A stretch of DNA of 64,000 bases from Leucogyrophana mollusca (lineage: Eukaryota > Basidiomycota > Agaricomycetes > Boletales): positions 1-64,000 of the forward strand of contig MU266343.1 of assembly GCA_021014945.1 (NCBI GenBank), given 5' to 3'. Under the pieces are notes generated by a model. The model was not told the origin of the DNA, searched no databases, and worked only from the letters and a program-made list of their open reading frames with translations. Shown here piece by piece: positions 34,689-44,041 of the stretch. How positions within the stretch are numbered: the stretch's first letter is position 1; each line of letters opens with the position of its first letter. Both the position numbers and the translations under genes were made by a program.

Positions 34689-36446
34689 GCGTTACCCCTG
34701 TTCAGTGAGTGTCATATAATGACTTGTTTCCTGAGACAAAAGGACGAGAAGGAACCGACCGTAAGTGTCCAGTTAAGGCGGACAAACCCTATAGTGGGTA
34801 ATCAGCGAAACGAGGGCTTGTCTTCAAGAACCATCATACACGCTATGTTTGTACTACCGATCATGCATTGGAATTAGTCGCGAGAGTCGTAGCACGGGCC
34901 GTTATATTGCAGTAGACTCACAACAGGGATAGTGAGCCAGAGTAGCGGGCCTTGGGTACCGTGAGGTTAAACGACTTAGGCTGGCCATATTCTCGATGAG
35001 GGGAAGAGATATACGCACCACGAGGTAAAGTGCTGTTGTAAGGCCCCACCGGCGATTCTACGCCGGCGAGCTCTGGTGGTGAGTAAATGGCCAGTAGTCG
35101 TTCCGGGACACCCCTTTACATACCCAGATGTGATCCACCTAAGTTTCAAGCAACACCAAAGAGCTTTCAGCATGATCCACCAGAACGAAGGGTGACAGGC
35201 GCTAACCTCTTGTGAAAAGTTGAGCACTGAACAAAGGAGCCGTCCCCCACGTCAGGGTTTGGGGTGAAGCATGGGGATACGACGCACTTGCCTTGGTCAT
35301 ACATGACTGCGGCTCCTGTCGCCACTGGAGAGAAACCATACGAGTAAGTGGGCCGGATTTGAGGATATGTCCATCGCGAGGCAGCGACTTAATAGATTGA
35401 TTCAAAGCTTACTTGTGAGGTAGTTGAAAGACTGCACCTGATAGAGAGCTTGTATGGGGACGTCCGAGTCTGCCATAGCATGAAGTCCAGAGGCGGGAGC
35501 GCTCGAGGGCTTGGTATATACTGCAGCCTCTCCGAGTTTGTTGGATCCGCTTGCGCGCCCCGAAACACTTCCACCCCCACGACCGATCGTTGGTCCGGTG
35601 GCGACGGCGTCAAATATGGAACATAAAAGCCCTTGCGCAGTTAATCCTATGTCCGACATCAGGCCTTTAAACCATTCGGTACTTTCGCACTTGCCGGGCT
35701 TCTGGCGGGGCCGTCGTGGCATTGTTGACGGTCGCTCTTCGCCTTCGTTGGTCATGATGATCACAGACTGGACAGCCATGAGTGTCACCTGGTCTTTTTT
35801 TGTATGTGGTGGTCGTGTAATTGCTCGTTGGCAAAGACACTAAGGTGGGTATTGCCATCAGCATGTCCCTGGCAGGGAATTAGTGTGTGCGAGTGTTTGA
35901 TGCAATGGATGGCACTGAGACAGGCTGTTCGCCATACGTTGAAACTTCAAGTCCGAAGCCGGTTCTTGTCTTGGCATCCGTTCTACCATATTCGTCGTCG
36001 GGGTTGTGGTGCACATACTTTTCCGACTTGAGTATCCAATGAGTCAGTTCATCGGGTCGACCTGTAATTTCCCGTAGGCAGACCATGGAAAAGGTAAACG
36101 GTTGTTCCTTTTATACGGTGGTGGGATCCCGAGCCGAAGAGACAGTCCACAGGGTGGAGCGGAAGGGATATTACCAAATTTGGACGAGTGCGGCTGAACA
36201 CGTACATCCCGATCGTTGTTTAGCGAACGAGTCCTGGAACATGGTCTGAAACAACGCCAGACGCTGACGGCAGAAAATTGTGTATTGTGAGATGTACGGA
36301 AGCCATGTATGAGCGCTTGCGCGAGTACAGCACCTAGGAAACCTTAAAAAACGTTACAACCCCAAGTCCCAACAATAATCCCAGTTGAGATGTGATATCA
36401 AACACAGAACCCGAAAGGTAGCGCAGAAATGTACAGATATAAAGTC
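34689..36446. other. Region with unidentified minus-strand frames
   Basis: This is the promoter side of the membrane-protein gene and the 3' flank of the Slm1-like gene. Between 34976 and 36086 several minus-strand frames could be exons of one hypothetical gene (listed separately). Elsewhere I see nothing. Confidence 0.35.
34976..36086 (-). CDS. Hypothetical multi-exon protein (uncertain)
   Basis: A first piece at 36086-35880 includes DELTHWILKSEKYVHHNPDD. A second at 35788-35402 includes GKCESTEWFKGLMSDIGLTA and a Ser/Gly-rich stretch, and ends at a GTAAGC donor. A third, in another frame near 35345-35180, reads YSYGFSPVATGAAVMYDQGK. The pieces have plausible composition and splice ends, but no family is recognised and the true joins are unknown. 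Confidence 0.28.
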
Positions 36447-38447
36447 TCAAGATGATTCGAGCTCCTCGGTGAACTTACTTTCGACCGGTGCAGGCCCCGG
36501 GGCACCCGATTTTGATTCAGGGCGACTGTCACTCGCATCGTGCTCTGTGGGCGCTGCACCCCCAACGTCCGAACCGTCATCTGCTACGTGAGGGGGCCGT
36601 CCTTCGGGTGCCTTCTCTTGCTGACGTTTGCTTGGCCGCCGAGAAATGTTGGTTCCCGAAGCTCCATCCCCTCCATTCACCCCCGACGTGCTCTTTTCTG
36701 GCTGAGGAGAATACAAATCAAGTTGAAGGGTGTGCAACGGGAGGTCACGAATCAAAATGCTTACCGCGTAGCCATTCTGTCCTACTTCAATGCCAGAGTT
36801 CTTCGCAGGGTGAGTATATGACGGCGGAACCTCATCCTCATCGACAACTGCGTCTTGGTAAAGGTCATCATCGTCCTCCTGTTCTTCTTCCTCGATGCTC
36901 GATCCCTCGTCATCCTCTTCCTCTTCCTCCTCGCTCACGTACCCTGCCGAGCGGACCGCAGCCTCGACAGGCCCACCTCGGTCCATCTGCTCGCTCGCAA
37001 CGAGATAGCGAGCACAGAGCATCCTAATATCGTTCCACCATTCCATCATGTCCTCACGACTGCGCGAGCGAAAGGACCAGGCGTGTTGTCCTCCACTCAT
37101 CGGAAGCTTGAACGACCCGGACTTAGTCGTTCCCGTCCCGTCTTTACGACCCTCGATATGGAACTTGTGGGACTTCGCCGATGTCGAGGACGGCGGGCCA
37201 AGGGTGCATGCGGGGAGGAAGAGCGAGAAGACGGGCGCATGTCCGTTAGAGGGATCCGACGAATTGTATTCGTGCAAAAATCCAGCAGGCGTAAGAACGT
37301 AGTAAGCCTCGCGGTACGTCCTAGTGAAACGCTTCTTCCGTTCAAGGTGCCCTGTGTGTACCGCAATAACGGATGGATCCTCTTTCGAGGGGTATTGAAT
37401 AGTCTCCGGGTTGCGAAGCGGGGTCTCGGGGTCGAGCAAATGGTCTGAACGTGCAGAGAAAGAAATCCACTCGCGATCAGGGGCAAGGGAGGCCATGCTT
37501 ATGCCGAGGTTGTGCCACGTGTCCTGCACAGAGCCTGACATGCGTGACTGCCACTCATCATACGTCTGCCAGGCGGATTGTATCGCACGCACAATGCCCT
37601 CTTCGAAGTGAGCTGAGTTTTGCTGCATGATGATGATCGACTTCTGCAAAGCGTTTTCTTCATGAACTTGTTTCTGAAGTTGGCGCGTGACAGCCATATT
37701 GGCGACGTAGCTGCAGAACGGTTAAAGAGAAAAACATGTAAATAAAAAAGCGGCGACTCACGGGTCAGTCTTGTTGGTCACACCCATTGGTGTATTCTTG
37801 AAGATGCTGATGTTCGTAGCGAGTTCTCCAATCATCCTTCCGGACAATTCCCGTTCTTTTGCTACGCTGGTGGCTAATTTGCCGGTATCATTTTGTACAT
37901 TCTACGACAGGATCAGAAACACCATTAATACGTGGGGTGAGGGTAAATTCCACCTTGATATGAGCCTTGATTTCTGTTCTTAATTTCTGCAGATGTTGAA
38001 CGATTGAGCTGTCAATGGTCCTGCCAAGATTCGCATGCTGATCAGCAATAACTCGCGTCTTGTCGCGAATGTTGTAATATATATCCTACCCGGCCAATCA
38101 GCGCGGATCAGCCAATTAAGTTCCCTCATAAAACGAACCTGCAAGCCGCCTTCACCTAAAAACTGGTTTCCTGAACGAAAAGGAACTTGGATGACAGCGC
38201 CAAGTTTCGTGTATTCCTTTGCAATGTTATTCTCAATGTCGGCTATCCCTTCGAAATACGCGATGAGTTGTTTGACGATCGCTTTCCATGCGACGAAGCG
38301 TTCAATGAGGATGTCAGATGGACGCAGATCCTGCGGCGCGACATTCTTCTTGATCAAAGACTGGTTGCGAGAGATGGTCGAGCCTTGCTTGCTCGCCCTT
38401 GAGACGGAAGTGGCGCGAGAGATACTTGCTGCTTCGTTATTGAACAT
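36447..38447 (-). CDS. SLM1: Slm1-like protein with BAR-type helical and PH domains (TORC2 pathway)
   Basis: Slm1/Slm2 bind PI(4,5)P2 at the plasma membrane (eisosomes/MCT) and recruit Ypk kinases to TORC2. Exon 1 starts MFNNEAASISRATSVSRASK at 38447 and enters the helical domain: SDILIERFVAWKAIVKQLIA and YFEGIADIENNIAKEYTKLG. The next exons continue the helices (VTRQLQKQVHEENALQKSII, then GIVRAIQSAWQTYDEWQSRM). The PH domain spans about 37400-37030: VHTGHLERKKRFTRTYREAY then YVLTPAGFLHEY, ending HAWSFRSRSREDMMEWWNDI. An acidic stretch follows (YVSEEEEEEDDEGSSIEEEE). The C-terminal tail is low-complexity and ends KFTEELESS at 36447, where yeast Slm proteins carry calcineurin and phosphorylation sites. 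Introns are short; one lies near 36770-36705. Confidence 0.87.
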
Positions 38448-38699
38448 CGTGGCTAGGGTAAAAGTTGGGGTGAAACGAATATGTAAGTCACGTTTTGCGC
38501 GATGCGATGGAATTTATACAGGTGCACACACCGACGTCATACCTAGCTACACCCTTTTCGGAAGGGATGTGACAGAACGTCACACGATAGGGTCACATCA
38601 TTTTGTCACGCACACGCTGCTTGTCACACACACTCTACTTGTCCTCTTAATTTTTCGAGAGTATACGTGGTCAACCGAAGGTCCTTGGTCAAAGTCAAA
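38448..38699. promoter_or_regulatory. Divergent promoter region, SLM1 / SND3, with GTCAC repeats
   Basis: 252 bp separate the start codons. Between 38565 and 38645 the motif GTCAC (or GTGAC) occurs about five times. CACAC(G/T)CT(G/A)CTTGTC is tandemly repeated at 38611-38625 and 38629-38643 with 13 of 15 matches. These are candidate factor-binding sites for either gene. Confidence 0.4.
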
Positions 38700-39571
38700 A
38701 TGAACTCTGGAGTACAAAACATCGTCATCTCCCTTGGCGCAATGCAGGGTGCGTGTCGAACGGATTCACGGCTGGTTTTTGCCTTCATAGTTGGTTTCTA
38801 GTTGCCCGACGGATCCCATTCGATGACCCAGATGTCCTGAACTATGTTCGGTTTGGCTACATTTCTAGTCAACTTATTGTCCTCGGCGTTTATTTCTTCG
38901 TGTCATACAAGGTACGCACTCGTGAGTAACTCGGGAGTTGGTGTCTGAGTGCTTCTGTACCTAGATCAAGCAGAAGAACGACCAGACGGTACTGAAATAT
39001 GGTACGTCGTCGAGTAATTTGCTCATCCTCGTCTAACCCCATATTCTATCCAGTGGACGCCCAAAACCCGATGGTAATTATTGCCCAACAATTTTCTCCA
39101 ATAACGTACTTACCCTGTAGCAGTCGCCCGATTCTGGAGGACTTGTCACCACTACCGTCCGGGATTACGACCTCTCAGAAACCTCGAAACTTGTGCGTGC
39201 CATTTGTTTAGTGTTTACACATGCCAATCTTTACTCTCACAGCTCCGCGCAGCATACTTCGGTATTGCAATGATGGGCTTCTTTCATCTGTACATGAAAT
39301 ACACCCAGCCTCTCTTCATTCAAGCTTTGATGGGCCTCAAGAACTTGTATGACGCGAAGCCGGTTGCTATCCACCTTCTTGGCAAGCCCGCAGTAGGCGA
39401 CCTCCAGAGGCCGTTCAAGGCAGCGAGCATGTTCGGAGGTATGTCCACTCCCGTGTTGGTTCATAGTCTCGCATTGATGCCACCCCCCCTGCAGCCGCCG
39501 CCGGACCACAGACGGACGCTGCTGCTATTGCGGAGGCAGAGAAGAAAGTAGGGGCTAAGAAGGAAGAGTAG
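38700..39571 (+). CDS. PHO88: SND3 / Pho88 ER membrane protein (SRP-independent targeting)
   Basis: Pho88/Snd3 is an ER membrane protein first found through its effect on phosphate transport and later shown to act in SRP-independent protein targeting. Start MNSGVQNIVISLGAMQ at 38700. A splice to about 38802 gives VARRIPFDDPDVLNYVRFGY, a family signature, then LIVLGVYFFVSYK. Small exons follow: IKQKNDQTVLKY, VDAQNPM, then SPDSGGLVTTTVRDYDLSET (the VTTTV.DYDL motif). The next exon has LRAAYFGIAMMGFFHLYMKY and TQPLFIQALMGLKNLYDAKP, followed by HLLGKPAVGDLQRPFK. The Ala-rich, basic C-tail ends GAKKEE, TAG at 39571. About 190 residues, as usual. Converges on ATP20 (213 bp between stops). Confidence 0.9.
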
Positions 39572-39783
39572 AGCACTATTGTATCGACTTTGCTCGCCGT
39601 AAAATTTATGGATAGAGTTCGATTTTTCCTTGAGATAGCCAAGGAAACAGACCAACCTATCTGTATGGCCCGCCTCCACTCACCAGTTCCGTGAGATGGA
39701 CTATACAACGGCCGACCTCACGAGGAGCACTTGTAAGAAGCAGGTCTAATGAATTCCCGGTGTGCCCGAGCAAAATCTAGTAT

Positions 39784-40409
39784 CTAATCCCTCAAGTTGT
39801 ATCCAACGAGACTTCTCCGTCCCAAAATCTCGCCAATCTGCATAACGAAGGGAGGTCAGAGATGCGCGGAACCGGATAGCAGTTCCCTTGCCTTGAAGAT
39901 ACCATAGGCCTCTACAGCGTAAATCCCTACCTTCGCCCACTCGCCCGTCCGCACGATTTCCCGCCAGTAAGTGGGATTGCTCGCACGGCCCCAAAGCGTG
40001 GAATACGCGCTCGTTATGGTGGAGAGAGACGTGGGGGGTTGTAGGCGCTCAGCAACATATATATGTTTTAGTAGCTCCCGAGCAACGTTGAGATCATATG
40101 CCAAAGGTTGGCGGTATGCTAACGAATCACGAATCAGAGGTGACACGTCAAAATCCGTTGAAAACTATGTTCTAAGCAAAACTATGACAAACCTCCGAGC
40201 ATAGCGCCAGCCCTCTCGCCAAGAGGTCCCATTACCTTCTTTGCGCTCTCCCAGAGCTTCTCTGCTGTCTTCTGCGCACTCCCGAGTGCATCCTGCGCCT
40301 TCTTTTGTGCGTTCTCCGACGTGGTACTCGCGAAGCGCGATGAGTGTGTTGGTAGGCGCCGGGGACGGAGGGCCTGTCGGAAGGCAGTGGTGGAGACTGC
40401 AGACTGCAT
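39784..40409 (-). CDS. ATP20: Mitochondrial F1Fo ATP synthase subunit g
   Basis: Subunit g sits in the Fo membrane part and is needed for ATP synthase dimers and cristae shape. Three exons: 40409-40193, 40118-39892 and 39837-39784, total 498 nt for 165 residues. The N-terminus MQSAVSTTAFRQALRPRRLP is a basic, Ser/Arg-rich mitochondrial presequence. The helix SENAQKKAQDALGSAQKTAE follows. Exon 2 carries DLNVARELLKHIYVAERLQP, then TSAYSTLWGRASNPTYWREI and GEWAKVGIYAVEAYGIFK. The last intron (39891-39838, 54 bp) has a GC donor and AG acceptor. Splicing it adds IGEILGRRSLVGYNLRD, the conserved C-terminal segment with the GxxxG-like region of the family. Reading through instead would stop after 11 unrelated residues, so the GC-AG splice is well supported. 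Confidence 0.9.
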
Positions 40410-41355
40410 TTTTGTGCGGAATGAAAGGAATGACCTTGGGGGCTGACGGAGGTGAGGAAATAAAGAGGGTGGGAAATTTTGAGAGAGCAGTTTCCCGGCC
40501 AGGTCCGAGTATTACAGCTTGTCAGCTGCAACTCGCCTGCACTTTAGAATTGGACTCTTAACCTCAAGCATCAGACTGTAAGGTGGTGGTTCACCTCCAC
40601 GCAATCAATGGTCGTCCTACCATATGTCCTCAAGTCTACTCCCTTTTAGGAAGATGTAGATGAGAAGCTATGGATTCTAGTGGTTTCAACTGACCTCTGA
40701 GCGGTGGAGGGTCTCTGAAAACCTGCCCAAAATTGAAATAGATACATGTAGCTCTAGTGCCAATCTACACCTTGACGTTGCCCATTATCCTCGGGTGAGA
40801 GCCCCTCTACAGTTTTATACTCATCGGACACGTACACTAACGAAGCCTTTTATGGGGTTTTCACACTTGTCGTCCACAAATTGGTGTAGAGGAGGTTGCA
40901 CGCATTCCTCTTCTCCTTAGAGTATGTGCCTCTGCTGCTTAGCTTTAGTCCTGCGACAGGGTATACTGTATAAGCAAACCTGTTGAGAATGAGGACCACG
41001 ATATATGTGATCTACTCTGCCCTGTGTATTAATTGTGGAAGGATGTTTATTCGACCAACTATAGGACCCACAAGGTCACATGATCTTGGGCCGACCCACA
41101 TGCACACCTGCCCACTGGCCAGTAAGCCTACAGATATGGAGGCTGGCCGGCCGAGTGGTTCTTACCCTCTTATCTCTCGCAGACAGCGGTATCAGGATCT
41201 ATACTGTATATATAGTTCTCGATCCCAAATCGTCTTAAACCTGTCAAATCCTTGCTACATAATCGGCCACCCGCAAACACATTCACGGTAACTTCCAGCT
41301 ACGATCCAACCTCACAGCGATAAGCATCCAACGACAATTCGAAAACGAGTTTTTA
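40410..41355. other. Divergent promoter region, ATP20 / urate oxidase
   Basis: 946 bp without a recognisable gene between two oppositely transcribed genes. A TATA-like box lies at 41207-41215. A GGCCGAGTGGTT block at 41149-41160 resembles a tRNA D-arm but no tRNA can be folded around it. Confidence 0.45.
41207..41215 (+). promoter_or_regulatory. TATA-like element of the urate oxidase gene
   Basis: TATATATAG lies 141 bp upstream of the urate oxidase start codon at 41356, in a sensible position for a core promoter. Confidence 0.4.
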
Positions 41356-43640
41356 ATGTCCTCCCAGTCCGTACTTGCGTCTGCCCGTTACGGGAAAGAT
41401 CTCGTTCGCGTCTTCCGCGTTGTGCGGGAAGGCTCCTGGCACCATGTTGTCGAGTACAACGTGAAAGTCCTTCTTGAGGGCAACATAGAAACAAGGTGCG
41501 CGCCAATTTTTTTCGTTCTTGTCTAGAAGGTAAAGATGAGACATGGTTGTTGACCGCTTGTGTCCGATCTTAGTTACACAGAAGCCGATAATTCTGTTGT
41601 GGTCACAACTGATGCAAGTACGTACGTCTGCTTATCAAGCTCGCGCAAGGCTCAGCATCTCTTTACAGTGAAGAACATCACGTATTGTAAGAATAGGTTT
41701 TCTCAGTGTTTCAGTGTTTGTGATCGTCCTGGTTCCAACGCTTTCAGATCTCGCCAAGATATCTCCCCATATCCTCTCCCCCGAGCGTTTTGCGCTCCAC
41801 CTCGGCACGCACATGGTTTCAAAGTACGCCCATATCCACAAGTCATTTGTCACCGTCGAGAAGCTCCGATGGTCTCGCATTCCGGTAGGCGCAGAAGGCC
41901 AGGAGCAACCGCACCCGCACGCGTTTGTCCGTGACGGGGCGGACAAACGCACCGTTGAAGTTGAGGTGTGTGCAATCCTGCGCTCGGTTGCCCCTCCTTC
42001 CCTTAATTAAACTGTCTGAGCCGTAATTACTTGCCGCGGCCCCGTTGCGTTTTTCTTTGAACTGGTACCGCGTGGGCCGTTTGGTTGCTGCGCTGTATTT
42101 GGTTGCGCTGGCCAGTGGAGCGAAATGACAGTTTACTTGCAGTGAGTGGAGCATTACCATGCCGAGCGGCGGCAGGGGTCCTGCCCACCCTGGTCCAACC
42201 TTCCTCAGCTCCTCGCGTCTTTATAATCCCCACTTGCATGATTTGATAGCCCCACTCGCCCGACTTTCCGACCGCGTATATATAGAGCTCTTATTTTTCT
42301 CCCTCTTGCCCCATCGTAGATCGATGCCTCTGCTGGTAAAGACAAGATTGTAGCAAAGGTGTCGTCGGGGATTGCCGACCTTCTAGGTGCGCTCGCCTCG
42401 TATTCCCCTTCGTTGATTTAGGTCTGAACGGTCTTCATTTTCTGGGAAACCAGTATTGAAATCCACTGGATCTGCGTTCACTGGGTATATCCGCGACGAA
42501 TATACCACGCTCAGAGAGGTCGATGACCGTGTTTTTTCGACCTCGGTTGACTTGAAGTATACGTTCGCACCCTTTGCTATTTCTGCGCCAACCGATGCGA
42601 AGGGGCTCGACTTTCCCGCACCAAGTCAGGACACTCCTGGGGGTGTATGGGACGGAGAAATTGTCGCGGAACGAGTGAGGACGGCTACACTGGAAATTTT
42701 TGCTTTAGACGAGAGTGCCAGTGTACAGGTGTGTCTATATCCTTTGTTCACGGATCTCACTTCACTAAACGCTGATGGGACAGGCGACGCTATACAAGAT
42801 GGCGCAACGGGTCATTGCTGAGAACGCCGACGTGCAAACTGTCACGTACAACCTTCCCAACAAGCACTACATCCCCGTTGATATGAAGTACATTGGGGTT
42901 GACAACACCACGCCGTTGAGTATCGCTTCATTTTTGACCCCGTTTCACCTGCCTCTTTTTCGCTTTGATGTGGCTATCAGAGCCATCAGAACGTTCGCCG
43001 CATGCGGTGGGCGCGATGCTGTTTTAGACATTTCGATCGCGGGATCACTCGCACTGAATTCGTCGTTACCCCGGTTCGAAGGCTTCCTCCATTATTGATC
43101 AATCCCTTTCTGTCTGTCGACTCGACATTGCCCACGTCATCTCGTGATTGGTATTTCCGATTTTGGGAAGTCGAGCGCATTCAGCCATGGTTTTTCCATG
43201 GATGTGGGGACTCTTATGGACGCCGGGAATCTTTTCGCGATTCGGAGGTGCTGCGCAGCAGATGGTCGTGAGACCTGACATACTTGTGCGCTGACTTGGA
43301 TGGTCATGATCACAGGCTGTGACAAGACATCGCAGCTGTGGGCCGGTAATTGACTCGTGATTTGGCGACAACGAGGGTGGTCACACACGAGTGCATTGCC
43401 ATTTCATTATTGCTTCTCCGGGAGCAATAAGATGACTTACGCGGGAGCGTGGGGGGTTGTTGATCTTGACAGATGACTTACTGACTATGTTCCACACTTT
43501 GATAGGTCAAAGGCTGAGGTATTCGTGCCAGTAGCTGCGCCAAGGTGAGAGATGCCGTGGCCGAAAATGAATGTTTACTGACGTCACACCTTGTGTTTAG
43601 CGGTTTGATCTCCGCCACGATCTCGCGTAAACAAGGGTAA
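41356..43640 (+). CDS. Urate oxidase (uricase)
   Basis: Oxidises urate to 5-hydroxyisourate in purine breakdown, normally in peroxisomes. Exon 1: MSSQSVLASARYGKDLVRVF then VREGSWHHVVEYNVKVLLEG, with the catalytic Lys in RYGKD. Spliced to SYTEADNSVVVTTDAS (catalytic Thr). Then ILSPERFALHLGTHMVSKYA, SFVTVEKLRWSRIPVG, HPHAFVRDGADKRTVEVE and KVSSGIADLL. The following exons have LKSTGSAFTGYIRDEYTTLR, FSTSVDLKYTFAPF, VWDGEIVAERVRTATLEIFA and TYNLPNKHYIPVDMKYIGVD, with the active-site His. The last two exons, SKAEVFVPVAAP and SGLISATISRKQG, are separated from the rest by a 591-bp intron (42915-43505), about ten times the local norm. The C-terminus QG is not a peroxisomal PTS1 signal. Confidence 0.93.
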
Positions 43641-44041
43641 ACTCATGGCGTCACCAATAATTGTCTTGACAACCTAGGTATTTTTTCGAATTTTTTTTCC
43701 GTCGACTTGTGAGGGAGTATTTGCTGAAAAAAAGTGTCCGCAGGTTTTGTATTCAGGATGGAAATGCAGGGGAGTGTGCGATTAGTAGATAAAGGAGGTC
43801 GTCATTGTGTACGATGACGAGAAGGACTCGAGGATGCTGTGGCTGGGATAAGGTATGTATGACGTCGTTGCCGGGAACAGCCGGGATCTGTAGATTTTGG
43901 GGTAATGCAACGTTTTTGGCCTGATAAATATATACAAGTCACAAACAAGTTGTGTCATCGCTTCGTCCTCCACCTCGTCTCCTCCAGCTAAACCTCCATC
44001 ACTTTACAAACTACCAGCAATCTACCTCTACAAAACTCATA
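43641..44041 (+). other. Spacer between urate oxidase and C2H2/zinc-cluster regulator
   Basis: Promoter side of the regulator at 44042. AAATATATAC at 43926-43935, about 107 bp upstream of its start, is TATA-like. It is followed by a pyrimidine-rich stretch (43960-44040) typical of fungal 5' leaders. No gene seen. Confidence 0.4.

Noticed and set aside
36488..37448. Plus-strand open frames of 179 and 197 codons
   Set aside because: They lie antisense to the well-supported Slm1-like coding exon and are its shadows.
41138..41240. tRNA-like block GGCCGAGTGGTT followed 70 bp later by GTTCTCGATCCC
   Set aside because: The D-arm-like sequence has no matching acceptor stem, no convincing anticodon arm, and the T-arm sequence departs from GGTTCGANNCC.
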